A stretch of DNA of 21,812 bases from Thermodesulfovibrionales bacterium (GTDB lineage Bacteria; Nitrospirota; Thermodesulfovibrionia; Thermodesulfovibrionales; SM23-35): assembly GCA_022865525.1 (NCBI GenBank), contig JALHSV010000038.1:1-21812 (forward strand). Reading direction: 5' to 3'. The notes below the pieces were generated by a model, which saw only the letters and a program-made list of their open reading frames with translations, did no database searches and had not been told where the DNA came from. The first letter of the stretch is position 1. Each line of letters starts with the position of its first letter. Shown in pieces: positions 1-5,701 of this stretch. Position numbers and translations under genes: made by a program.

Positions 1-2
1 AT

Positions 3-134
3 AACAAATTGAAAGTAATTAAAGAAAGTGATATCTTTTTTGATATCTTGTTTTTTATTAATAAAGGTCTAATTACAACAATATCGGGATTGAAAACAAT
101 ATCGGTCTGGATGAATGGGCAGGTGCTGGACTAA
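3..134 (+). CDS. Possible 3' end of an upstream gene (partial)
   Basis: The frame is open from the left edge and ends in a TAA whose last base is the A of the next ATG (TAATG junction at 132-136), the coupling style used across the window. It would encode about 43 residues ending in WMNGQVLD. An 18-nt in-frame near-repeat (ACAATATCGG at 78-87 and 96-105) gives two TIS tripeptides. No domain is recognisable. A hairpin/T-run lies inside it, so the stretch may instead be non-coding. Confidence 0.35.
   Translation, partial: NKLKVIKESDIFFDILFFINKGLITTISGLKTISVWMNGQVLD
30..56 (+). terminator. Weak hairpin with oligo-T
   Basis: GATATC at 30-35 and 42-47 are separated by six T; since GATATC is self-complementary the pair can form a 6-bp stem. 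A second run of six T follows at 51-56. It could end an upstream transcript. It conflicts with the open frame spanning 3-134, so only one reading is likely right. Confidence 0.25.
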
Positions 135-274
135 TGCGCTGTATGATTTGCGGACACGAAACCCATGGCGATTATCCCCCCGTGATCTGTGAGGGGTGTC
201 GCTCGGATCAAGCCTACCAAGATTATTGCGAATTACAATATGAATTGGATGCGGAAAAATATTTTACAAAGTAG
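134..274 (+). CDS. Small zinc-ribbon protein
   Basis: A 46-residue protein with CMIC (residues 3-6) and CEGC (19-22), the two-knuckle pattern of a single zinc ribbon, followed by an acidic Tyr-rich helix-like tail. The start is supported by AGGTG at 121-125, 8 bases upstream. The specific role is unknown; such ribbons usually bind nucleic acid or a protein partner. It is the first of many CxxC mini-proteins in the early module and lies just ahead of the OB-fold gene. Confidence 0.6.
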   Translation: MRCMICGHETHGDYPPVICEGCRSDQAYQDYCELQYELDAEKYFTK

Positions 275-285
275 ATGAAAAAATA

Positions 286-768
286 ATGAATGAAAAACAT
301 TATTGTTTAGAAGAAGCCCTCACACACGAGGGCGGGGTCTTTAATCAGACCTACGATTTGAAAATCGTGAATGTCGGCGAAACGAAAGAAGTTACCTTTG
401 GTAACGGAGAAAAACATAAAGTCCAAGCCCTCAAGGTCAGTGATGGGACCGCAGAAATTCGCTGGTCGATTTTTGACCCTGATCGGATTTTTACCGAAGG
501 GATGGATGTCCATCTAGAAAATGTCTATATTAAAGAGAAAGATGGGTATATTGATTTACGAGTAGCAAAGGCAGGGGCGGACAAGATCCGATATAGCGAC
601 ACGTCGGATGTGAAAGCAGTCCCGAAGAAAGAGAAAGTAATTCCTTCTCTTAAAGAAGAAAATGAAACAGATAAAATATTATATTTTATATGGGAAACAC
701 TGAAATTCATGTGGGGCACCCAGAAAGAGATCTTGGACCAGCTCGAGAAGAAAGGGGAGGGGTTATAA
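286..768 (+). CDS. RPA-like OB-fold single-strand DNA-binding protein
   Basis: 160 residues. Residues about 20-103 show the strand pattern of an RPA-type OB fold: a first strand at YDLKIVNVG, then HKVQALKVSDGTAEIRWSIF, then GMDVHLENVYIKEKDGYIDL, like archaeal RPA and nucleic-acid-binding OB domains. A charged linker follows (about 104-128), then an amphipathic Trp/Phe-containing helix (130-158) that could mediate oligomerisation or partner binding. Expected role: coating single-stranded DNA during viral replication or recombination; the ERCC4 nuclease downstream fits that setting. The family call rests on pattern, not on an alignment. The frame stays open after the TAA stop into the next gene (see findings). 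Confidence 0.6.
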   Translation: MNEKHYCLEEALTHEGGVFNQTYDLKIVNVGETKEVTFGNGEKHKVQALKVSDGTAEIRWSIFDPDRIFTEGMDVHLENVYIKEKDGYIDLRVAKAGADKIRYSDTSDVKAVPKKEKVIPSLKEENETDKILYFIWETLKFMWGTQKEILDQLEKKGEGL

Positions 769-780
769 ATTCAAATTCAA

Positions 781-1176
781 TTGAATTGTGGGTCTGCTAT
801 GGGAGTCCGTTACGGCTTCTTCCTCATTAAATCCCCAGACGTGTTTACTTGGGAAGAAGGCAAAGAATTTGCTGAGCCGCAGTTAGACGATTCTATTTAC
901 CGCCATAATCTCTTGGTTAAAGCACGAGCAAAGCGTTTGCACAAACGATTAGATGGATGGTATCAATTATCCCGAGCTGGTCCGATTACGAAATGTTTAC
1001 GAGGCCCATGTATGGAACCGACCTTAATGAATGAAAGTTGGTATTGTTCCTATCGGTATAAAGGAGCCCCAGAGACGAATCCTGAATTAATGACCTATGG
1101 GGGGATCGATATCTCCACGAATTCAACAAAAAAACCAAACGTAGAATTTGGAGAGGAGATCGATGACCTTTACTAA
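781..1176 (+). CDS. Unknown protein in the same frame as the OB-fold gene
   Basis: About 131 residues if TTG at 781 is the start, or 125 from ATG at 799. Neither start has a well-placed ribosome site: the purine-rich GGGGAGGGG at 754-762 is 18 bases before the TTG, while a 14-bp perfect palindrome (AATTCAATTGAATT, 774-787) covers the TTG. The protein has a basic helical middle (KARAKRLHKRLDGWYQL, about 47-63) and an acidic C-terminus (EEIDDLY). I recognise no family. It shares its reading frame with the preceding gene, separated only by one TAA and four codons, so readthrough or a broken longer gene must be considered. Confidence 0.6.
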   Translation: MNCGSAMGVRYGFFLIKSPDVFTWEEGKEFAEPQLDDSIYRHNLLVKARAKRLHKRLDGWYQLSRAGPITKCLRGPCMEPTLMNESWYCSYRYKGAPETNPELMTYGGIDISTNSTKKPNVEFGEEIDDLY

Positions 1177-1303
1177 GAATAACATTCAAGAATGGTTTTC
1201 GTATATGTTTAAAGAATCTGCTGATATTTTATATGATGAATGGATGAAAGAACATGAGATCTATGTCTTAACCCCGAACGGGAAAGTGGAGCGAGTCCGA
1301 TGA
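1163..1303 (+). CDS. Small unknown protein
   Basis: 46 residues starting MTFTKNNIQEW. The start ATG overlaps the 3' end of the previous gene and has GAGAGGAG at 1151-1158, well placed. The sequence looks like one acidic amphipathic helix (residues 7-33) followed by a short strand (EIYVLTPNGKVERV). Its stop overlaps the next start (ATGA). No family recognised. Confidence 0.6.
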   Translation: MTFTKNNIQEWFSYMFKESADILYDEWMKEHEIYVLTPNGKVERVR

Positions 1304-1440
1304 AGTGTCCGCACTGTAATAAATTATTATTGAAATTGGATGATATTCGAGATCTTATTTCAAAATATTACACTCGATCAGTAGATTTTAGCGATTGTTT
1401 GTATGAGGAAATAGAAGAATTATGGGAGGATTTTGAATGA
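1300..1440 (+). CDS. Small CxxC protein
   Basis: 46 residues. CPHC at residues 3-6 begins like a zinc ribbon, but no second CxxC follows; one more Cys occurs at residue 33. The rest is acidic and helical (ending EEIEELWEDFE). Either a half-ribbon that binds zinc as a dimer or a degenerate ribbon. ATGA overlaps join it to both neighbours, arguing that it is translated as part of the operon. Confidence 0.6.
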   Translation: MKCPHCNKLLLKLDDIRDLISKYYTRSVDFSDCLYEEIEELWEDFE

Positions 1441-1529
1441 GCGAGATCGTGATTGACTGGGAGATCTACGTGCCCTTGATCTGGACCTTGATCCAATTAC
1501 AGAGTCTGACGGAGGGAGAAGAAACATGA
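1437..1529 (+). CDS. Micro-protein, hydrophobic centre
   Basis: 30 residues with a hydrophobic centre rich in Trp, Ile and Leu (VPLIWTLIQL, 12-21) and an acidic tail (TEGEET). It is too short for a confident membrane call. ATGA overlaps link it to both neighbours; GGGAGGA at 1421-1431 can serve as ribosome site. The tail codons also supply the GGAGGGAGAA site for the next gene, so part of its sequence may be constrained by translation coupling. Confidence 0.45.
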   Translation: MSEIVIDWEIYVPLIWTLIQLQSLTEGEET

Positions 1530-1666
1530 CTGCGCAAGAAACCCTCACCGCACAGAACACCATGATTCGGGGATTAAAAGTTATTATTGAAACCAAAAAT
1601 CTCCATATCGCTTCTTTAAATAAGCAGATTAAAGACCTAAAGGAGAAAGTGAAGGAAAATGAATGA
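1526..1666 (+). CDS. Small coiled-coil protein
   Basis: 46 residues. From about residue 17 on it has a heptad-like spacing of hydrophobics (LKVIIETKNLHIASLNKQI, then KDLKEKVKENE), typical of a short coiled coil. The start follows GGAGGGAGAA at 1511-1520. ATGA overlaps with the previous gene; its stop lies inside the next gene. Function unknown. Confidence 0.55.
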   Translation: MTAQETLTAQNTMIRGLKVIIETKNLHIASLNKQIKDLKEKVKENE

Positions 1667-1868
1667 AAAAATACAAACAGGAATTGAATATATTAGAATT
1701 CCATTACCAAAATATATAGAAGTGGATGAAACAGGTGATATATATGAATTTAAATATTATGATAGAGAACCAAAATGGTTTCATATATTATTAAGAATAA
1801 TTACATTTGGTTTTCATAATCTATATGAATTTGATATAATAAAAAAGGAAAGTGAACAAAATGAATGA
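1659..1868 (+). CDS. Unknown 69-residue protein
   Basis: Beta-rich N-terminal half (IEYIRIPLPKYIEVDE, then IYEFKYYD), then a hydrophobic stretch WFHILLRIITFGFHNLYEF (41-59) that could be a membrane-associated helix, then a charged tail. AAAGGAGAAAG just upstream serves the start. Markedly more AT-rich than flanking genes, with ATA and AGA codons, which may mean a different source. No family recognised. Confidence 0.6.
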   Translation: MNEKIQTGIEYIRIPLPKYIEVDETGDIYEFKYYDREPKWFHILLRIITFGFHNLYEFDIIKKESEQNE

Positions 1869-2028
1869 AGAACCAAAATGTGAAAAATGTGTTTATAAAT
1901 CCATGTGTGGGATGTATAATTTACATGGAAATTTATATGCAAAATATTGTATTAGGTATAGTGATGAATTGGTTTCATTAGAAGATATTATGCAAAATCC
2001 AAAAGCTTTCAAATTTGGAGGAGATTAG
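1861..2028 (+). CDS. Small Cys-rich protein
   Basis: 55 residues with CEKC (7-10), Cys16 and Cys30, a CxxC-x5-C-x13-C pattern that resembles the four tandem Cys-rich genes at 5186-5701 and could be a distant relative. Four cysteines are enough for one metal site. AT-rich like the preceding gene, whose 3' end it overlaps by 8 bases. Function unknown. Confidence 0.55.
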   Translation: MNEEPKCEKCVYKSMCGMYNLHGNLYAKYCIRYSDELVSLEDIMQNPKAFKFGGD

Positions 2029-2067
2029 GAGTGAAGAAAATGAATAAGAAAAAAGGAGAACTGTAAG

Positions 2068-2244
2068 ATGTTTTGTGCAAACTGTGGAAAACCTGCCAAA
2101 GAGAAGATCTTCCATACCAATATCGTCTATGGAACGCATTATTTCTGCTGTCCCGTCTGTAAACTGAACTGGATTTATGAGCAGTTCAAGACCCATAAAC
2201 TCAGACGGGCACTGGATCAAGCGATGGAGTTGGTACAGAAATGA
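2068..2244 (+). CDS. Small zinc-finger protein, TRASH/YHS-like
   Basis: 58 residues. CANC at 3-6 and C28/CPVC region (residues 27-31), with an aromatic-rich spacer ending in HYFCCPVCKLNW, recall treble-clef fingers of the TRASH/MYM/YHS type, followed by a basic helix (residues 34-58). Ribosome site AAAAAAGGAG at 2048-2057. Likely metal-binding and possibly nucleic-acid or protein binding. It ends MELVQK; the codons for that end closely match the end of the next gene (see findings). Confidence 0.6.
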   Translation: MFCANCGKPAKEKIFHTNIVYGTHYFCCPVCKLNWIYEQFKTHKLRRALDQAMELVQK

Positions 2245-2417
2245 AAATAAAAATTCTAACAACATGGGGAAAAATTGAATGTTCGGAAACGGATGCTAAA
2301 TGGAGTCGTAATGCTTTATTTCTTCATATTAAAACCAATACAATAAATTTAACCTTTCCTCAAGAATATATAAAGGAGATTATCGAGTATGAATTGATGG
2401 AGTTGGTGACCAAATGA
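2241..2417 (+). CDS. Unknown 58-residue protein
   Basis: Beta strands at the N-terminus (MKIKILTTWGKIEC) and middle (ALFLHIKTNTINLTF) then an acidic helix ending MELVTK. ATGA overlaps on both sides. The ribosome site GGAGTTG is embedded in the last codons of the previous gene. No family recognised. Confidence 0.55.
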   Translation: MKIKILTTWGKIECSETDAKWSRNALFLHIKTNTINLTFPQEYIKEIIEYELMELVTK

Positions 2418-2587
2418 GTAATGATACTTGTCTGGGGCTTTGTCCCAAATGTTTGAATACCTTATTAATGTTTTCACAACCAAACGAAAAGGGCTTGATT
2501 ATTAAACATGGGGTATATTGTTCTAAATGTGAATGGGCGGAATATTGGATTAGAAATGAATGGGGGGCGTTTGTGAAAGATGTATAA
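2414..2587 (+). CDS. Small zinc-ribbon protein
   Basis: 57 residues with Cys6, CPKC (10-13) and CSKC (36-39), a CPxC...CxxC zinc ribbon with a 22-residue spacer, followed by Trp-rich WAEYWIRNEW. Its start lies in an ATGA overlap and its stop lies inside the ERCC4 nuclease gene, so the two are translationally coupled. Nucleic-acid or partner binding is a reasonable guess only. Confidence 0.6.
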   Translation: MSNDTCLGLCPKCLNTLLMFSQPNEKGLIIKHGVYCSKCEWAEYWIRNEWGAFVKDV

Positions 2588-3515
2588 ACTGCTGCTCCAT
2601 CCCACCGAGAAACCTTCCGAGGAACGACCCACCAAAGCCTTTCCTCTTCTCATCGAATGGCTTGAGAATAGCCCTATAAATAGAAAAGAGTTTTTGACCG
2701 AGGAACAAGTGGATAATTTACCCGATAAAGAATATGATGAATATTTCTCTTCAGATAAAGAGAATCCCGACCTCCTCGTCCAGCGAATTAATCCCCCGAG
2801 TGTAGGGATTGAAATTAATGGATTTGATTTAGATGAAGAAGATTACTGTGCCTTCGAGTTCAAATTCGGGGCGGACCTTGTATCCAGTCTCAATTCGGGC
2901 TTACTCCAAGACGAACTCACCCGCATGAAAGCCAAATATAGTCGTTTAGATTATAATATACCATCAGAAGAAGAGATGCAATATGCTTCAATTGGAGAAT
3001 TAGAACGGTTTGTAAAAGAAGGAGAAACTGCATTGAATAATCCTTCTTATTTACCCACCATACCGCTCTACCTCGTCATCGTGCAAGAGTGGATTCCCGA
3101 CCCCGTGCGATCCCTCGAAACTATACCGGTTATTTTCAGTCCCGAAATTATGTGGGCAGTAGGTATTGCATTAGATCTTAATATTCGACCGGTTTATTGT
3201 CATGCAGATCATCTATTCGCTCAGAAGGTATTTAAATTGATCCGCACCCCCCCCAAGGAAGTCGACCTCGGGCAGCGGTTCGTCAAGAAGAGCAGTGGGA
3301 GTGACTGGAATCAAGCCCTCCAATGTTATGGGGGAGTATCCAAAGATGTCGCGAATAAAATGGAGCATCATTTTCCCTATTTACTTGCGTTTAGTGATTG
3401 TTATCGAAATGGATTTAATTTTAATACAGCATTGAAAGATGCATTCACTACAGACTCAGGGTGGTTCATGAAAGCGAATATGAAGAAGTTCATCAAGAAG
3501 GTGAGCGGACAATGA
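2580..3515 (+). CDS. ERCC4/XPF-family nuclease with HhH-like tail
   Basis: 311 residues. Residues about 75-125 fit the ERCC4 nuclease core: a strand with acidic residues (GIEINGFDLDEED), then EFKFGAD (E93, K95, D99), equivalent to the E-R-K-x3-D motif, then DLVSSLNSGLL and DELTRMKAKY, matching the family's helix and GRL...Q positions. A later strand IPLYLVIVQEW matches the core strand usually ending in EG. Residues about 232-290 resemble a helix-hairpin-helix segment (LQCYGGVSKDVANKMEHHFP). XPF/Hef/Mus81 enzymes cut branched or flap DNA, so a role in viral recombination or fork processing is likely. The canonical R of ERK is F here. An AT-rich 37-residue insert (about 121-157) splits the core. 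It overlaps the previous gene by 8 bases. Confidence 0.7.
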   Translation: MYKLLLHPTEKPSEERPTKAFPLLIEWLENSPINRKEFLTEEQVDNLPDKEYDEYFSSDKENPDLLVQRINPPSVGIEINGFDLDEEDYCAFEFKFGADLVSSLNSGLLQDELTRMKAKYSRLDYNIPSEEEMQYASIGELERFVKEGETALNNPSYLPTIPLYLVIVQEWIPDPVRSLETIPVIFSPEIMWAVGIALDLNIRPVYCHADHLFAQKVFKLIRTPPKEVDLGQRFVKKSSGSDWNQALQCYGGVSKDVANKMEHHFPYLLAFSDCYRNGFNFNTALKDAFTTDSGWFMKANMKKFIKKVSGQ

Positions 3516-3610
3516 GTGTATCCGAAAACGACGATATCATTTTTACTCTAAATTGTTTAAAAATCTATTTTGAATATTTAAAAAAGGAGTTATTAGATAA
3601 TGAATGTTAG
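3512..3610 (+). CDS. Micro-protein
   Basis: 32 residues starting MSVSENDD, then a hydrophobic/aromatic helix (IIFTLNCLKIYFEYLKKELL). Starts in an ATGA overlap with the nuclease stop; its own 3' codons supply the AAAGGAG site for the next gene, which begins inside it. Real but unassigned, or a translation-coupling peptide. Confidence 0.4.
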   Translation: MSVSENDDIIFTLNCLKIYFEYLKKELLDNEC

Positions 3611-3704
3611 AAAATGGCTCACCCGCATCCTCCTCTACATCGTCGGGATCAGTATAGGGATTATCATTGGTGTCTTCACAGGAGAGTATTTCGATGGCCT
3701 GTAA
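3600..3704 (+). CDS. Single-pass membrane micro-protein
   Basis: 34 residues: basic N-terminus (MNVRKWLTR) then one membrane helix (ILLYIVGISIGIIIGVFTG, 10-28) and a short acidic tail (EYFDGL), giving an N-in topology by the positive-inside rule. AAGGAG lies about 12 bases upstream. GxxxG-like spacing (G16, G20, G24, G28) could support helix packing. Function unknown; small membrane proteins in viruses may affect host membranes or exclusion. Confidence 0.5.
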   Translation: MNVRKWLTRILLYIVGISIGIIIGVFTGEYFDGL

Positions 3705-3837
3705 ACACCGTTCCAAGATCACCTCCCCCTTCTCGGATGAGATCTGGTATCACTGTCTCAATCCCGATCCGAAACTCATGTGGAAAACGTTGTATGCCGA
3801 TCCATGCCCAGCGGACTGTGGAGGGGATGAAGAATGA
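3694..3837 (+). CDS. Small Cys-containing protein
   Basis: 47 residues: MACKH at the start, Cys21, then CPADC (38-42) and an acidic tail (GGDEE). Cys3, His5 or His20, Cys21, Cys38 and Cys42 could form a metal site. GGAG lies about 10 bases upstream and the start overlaps the membrane peptide gene. ATGA overlap with the regulator gene downstream. A longer frame at 3614-3925 across the same DNA lacks these signals. Confidence 0.5.
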   Translation: MACKHRSKITSPFSDEIWYHCLNPDPKLMWKTLYADPCPADCGGDEE

Positions 3838-4106
3838 CGAAATGGCATCCCAAACGCCCCGACATGAAAAATATGACCACCAACGTCCCCATGATTTATC
3901 TCGATCTTATTGGTCAAATATGTGATCTGGGACTCGCCCCCTCTCGCAGCGAATGGGTCCGCATGGCAATCTATGAAAAATTCTCACGGGATATTGGGCT
4001 CATGCGGTCGCTGATTGATGAAGCGTTAGAACTCCCTGAGAAACGGGAAGTGTTTGAATATCCCGAAACATTTGTGATTAAAGAAAAGGTGTGGCAGAAA
4101 CAGTGA
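3834..4106 (+). CDS. Ribbon-helix-helix DNA-binding regulator
   Basis: 90 residues. Residues 14-52 match a ribbon-helix-helix (CopG/MetJ/Arc-type) fold: strand TTNVPMIYLD, helix LIGQICDLGL, the S-R-S-E-W turn, and helix VRMAIYEKFSRD. Such dimers insert the strand into the major groove at short palindromic or tandem operators. A basic N-terminal arm (TKWHPKRPDMK) could add contacts; the acidic C-terminal half may bind an effector or partner. Start follows GGAGGGG. It is a natural candidate to bind the ATGT-ATAG-ACAT repeats in the 6666-7192 switch region, but that link is inference. Confidence 0.75.
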   Translation: MTKWHPKRPDMKNMTTNVPMIYLDLIGQICDLGLAPSRSEWVRMAIYEKFSRDIGLMRSLIDEALELPEKREVFEYPETFVIKEKVWQKQ

Positions 4107-4107
4107 A
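4087..4107 (+). repeat. Junction repeat A, copy 1
   Basis: A 21-base stretch that recurs at 4830-4850 with a single mismatch (C or T at the fifteenth base). Each copy contains an AGGTG ribosome site, the last codons of one gene (Val-Trp-Gln-Lys) and the GTG start of the next. Confidence 0.8.
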
Positions 4108-4846
4108 GAATATAACCACCTTCGATTTTCGGCTTCTTGAAACATTTGATAAAATCTTCGTGTTAGTGTCAGGGGGGATCGATTCGACCTACTTATATGA
4201 AATGATCGCCCCTTTGTTTCCAGAGAAAACTTATGCGGTGAATTGTTGGAACCCCTATGAGCAATCAAAGACCCTTAATCAAATGAAACAAGAATTCTCC
4301 TATATGGAAGTTCGTCCAGTCTCTCATCTTGATTATAAAAAGATCTTAATAAAATCATTTAAATTAATTCCAAAAGCAATAGAATTTAGAAAAAAAGGAA
4401 AATATGAAAAGAAGATTTTTCCCTGTTGTAAATATATAAAACATGAAGAATTTAAAGAAAGAGAATTATTTAAAGAATTCAATACCGTTGTTATTTCTGG
4501 GATAAAACCCGGAGATGGAAAACAAAGAGGTTGGTTCTTGAAAGATCTAAGAAACCCTCCTAAAAACCATAATTACGCTTCTAATCCTAAGAAAGGTTTT
4601 TTTCATCGACATAAGGAGGGCCAACTCTACTGCTATCCATTTCGGGATTATTTTGATCGAGAATTACCTAAGAAAATAATCAAACAATTAAGACAAAAAT
4701 ATCCTAATTTGGATCATTCTGGTTGTACTTTATGCCCTGTATTAGTGGTTTTTAGGGATAAGATAGAAAGTAAATATACTTTGGAATCAGTGAAATTTTA
4801 TAATAAATTAATAAACCAACAGACTCTTGAGGTGTGGCAGAAATAG
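4103..4846 (+). CDS. PAPS reductase-like / ATP-pyrophosphatase (PP-loop) enzyme
   Basis: 247 residues from GTG 4103 (251 if GTG 4091 is used). I prefer 4103: it gives a GTGA overlap with the previous stop and lies 11 bases after AGGTG. Counting from GTG 4091, VSGGIDST (26-33) is the PP-loop that binds ATP pyrophosphate, CC (112-113) followed by K-Y-I-K matches the CCR-x-K region of PAPS-reductase-like proteins, and SGCTLCP (210-216) is the C-terminal Cys pair seen in phage-type and DndC-like members; YCYPFRDYF precedes it as in the family. The enzyme should adenylate or reductively transfer sulfur; the four cysteines could hold a metal or Fe-S cluster. The substrate (DNA, tRNA or small molecule) cannot be read from sequence. 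Residues about 85-165 are Lys/Arg-rich and AT-rich in coding. Confidence 0.75.
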   Translation: MKNITTFDFRLLETFDKIFVLVSGGIDSTYLYEMIAPLFPEKTYAVNCWNPYEQSKTLNQMKQEFSYMEVRPVSHLDYKKILIKSFKLIPKAIEFRKKGKYEKKIFPCCKYIKHEEFKERELFKEFNTVVISGIKPGDGKQRGWFLKDLRNPPKNHNYASNPKKGFFHRHKEGQLYCYPFRDYFDRELPKKIIKQLRQKYPNLDHSGCTLCPVLVVFRDKIESKYTLESVKFYNKLINQQTLEVWQK

Positions 4847-4850
4847 TGAA
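4830..4850 (+). repeat. Junction repeat A, copy 2
   Basis: Second copy of the 21-base junction at 4087-4107 (20 of 21 identical). It again spans a Val-Trp-Gln-Lys gene end, an AGGTG ribosome site and the GTG start of the following gene. Confidence 0.8.
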
Positions 4851-5196
4851 TTTGAAAACTTTGAAAACTCGAAAACCACTGAAATCGGGCCATTCATATT
4901 ATGATCTGATCGAACGGTTTATTTTAAAACAATACCATGTTACCCCGAAGACAAAGCTGTTACGGTCAGTCGAACTTCATGATGACGGCTGGTCCAAACA
5001 TTATAAAATCTCTCCTGAATCGTTATTAGAACAAGATATTGAGGTGGTCAGTTTGATTTTAAAAGAGAATCGGGATATGCCCCAACCAAGCGTCTATCTC
5101 TTGTTTAATCCTTCCAAGGCGAAGAAGGAGTTTATGCAGACCCGCTGTCGGGTGGCGTATGATGCGATCGTGCGGAGGGATATAAATGATATTTGA
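4846..5196 (+). CDS. Unknown basic protein following the PP-loop enzyme
   Basis: 116 residues from GTG 4846 (GAGGTG ends 12 bases upstream); GTG 4834 would add four residues but has no ribosome site. N-terminus is basic (LKTLKTRKPLKSG), the middle has a D-D-G-W-S-K-H-Y motif, and the C-terminus is helical with Arg (TRCRVAYDAIVRRDIND). I recognise no family. Close coupling to the PP-loop enzyme suggests a shared role, for example substrate binding or targeting, but this is inference. Confidence 0.6.
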   Translation: MNLKTLKTRKPLKSGHSYYDLIERFILKQYHVTPKTKLLRSVELHDDGWSKHYKISPESLLEQDIEVVSLILKENRDMPQPSVYLLFNPSKAKKEFMQTRCRVAYDAIVRRDINDI

Positions 5197-5314
5197 TTAT
5201 GAAGAGGATGATTGTGACGGATGTAATTATTTTATTTATAATATATGTTGGAATAAAAGGAATCATGATGGGTTATCACTACCAAATTGTCCATTTAGGA
5301 GGGATCAGGTATGA
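5186..5314 (+). CDS. Tandem Cys-rich mini-protein 1
   Basis: 42 residues: CDGC (10-13) followed by N-Y-F, then Cys21 and Cys35 (CPF). The pattern C-x2-C-x2-(F/W), one or two internal Cys, and a final C is shared with the next three genes. Likely a one-zinc mini-domain. CGGAGGGA is at 5173-5180. The gene overlaps the previous stop and ends in an ATGA overlap. AT-rich. Confidence 0.6.
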   Translation: MIFDYEEDDCDGCNYFIYNICWNKRNHDGLSLPNCPFRRDQV

Positions 5315-5457
5315 GTGAAGAAAAAATCTGTTATAAATGTTCACATTTTAATAAATGGGACGATAGGTGTTGGTGTATAAAAGAACCGTATTTAACATGG
5401 AATGAGGCTCCCAATTGTTTATATTATGATCCAAAGAGGAGGAGGGCTGAACCATGA
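5311..5457 (+). CDS. Tandem Cys-rich mini-protein 2
   Basis: 48 residues: CYKC (7-10) then S-H-F, CWC (20-22) and Cys36 in N-C-L-Y-Y-D-P, tail KRRRAEP. Same layout as its neighbours. Two short patterns (CxxCxHF and the final C followed by aromatic residues) are typical of small viral zinc-binding proteins of unknown role. Ribosome site AGGAGGGA. ATGA overlaps at both ends. Confidence 0.65.
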   Translation: MSEEKICYKCSHFNKWDDRCWCIKEPYLTWNEAPNCLYYDPKRRRAEP

Positions 5458-5591
5458 CTGAATGCGATGATTGTGCTACATGTGCGCATTGGGGAAAAAT
5501 TGAAAATTCTAAGTATAATTATTGTTATCAAGATTATACCCCGAGTAGTAAAAAATATTGTAAATATCATAAAGAGGAGGCTAAGCTATGA
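5454..5591 (+). CDS. Tandem Cys-rich mini-protein 3
   Basis: 45 residues: Cys4, CATC (7-10) then A-H-W, Cys24 in Y-C-Y-Q-D-Y, Cys36 in Y-C-K-Y-H. Shares the CxxCxHW start and spacing of final Cys with mini-protein 2, supporting duplication. Ribosome site GAGGAGGAGGG. Its junction with gene 2 is nearly repeated at 6410-6432. Confidence 0.65.
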   Translation: MTECDDCATCAHWGKIENSKYNYCYQDYTPSSKKYCKYHKEEAKL

Positions 5592-5701
5592 GTGACGAAC
5601 ATAAAAATTGCAAAAACTGTAAGTTTTGGTATACTGATGATAATTCTCATTGTATAAACTGTCATTGGTGTAGTGAATGGCAGTGGAGGGATGAGGGATG
5701 A
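5588..5701 (+). CDS. Tandem Cys-rich mini-protein 4
   Basis: 37 residues: CKNC (8-11) then K-F-W, then CINC (22-25), Cys28 and Trp-rich HWCSEWQW. Six potential ligands in 37 residues. Same CxxCxFW start as its neighbours but a compressed middle. GAGGAGG ribosome site upstream; ATGA overlaps at both ends. Confidence 0.6.
   Translation: MSDEHKNCKNCKFWYTDDNSHCINCHWCSEWQWRDEG

Noticed and set aside
2031..2066. 11-residue GTG reading frame
   Set aside because: The bases mostly form the AAAAAAGGAG ribosome site for the gene at 2068; a peptide this short cannot be supported.
3614..3925. 103-residue open frame, + strand
   Set aside because: It is Arg/Pro/His-rich with no ribosome site and runs across the membrane peptide, the Cys peptide and the regulator start, all of which have good ribosome sites and coupled starts.
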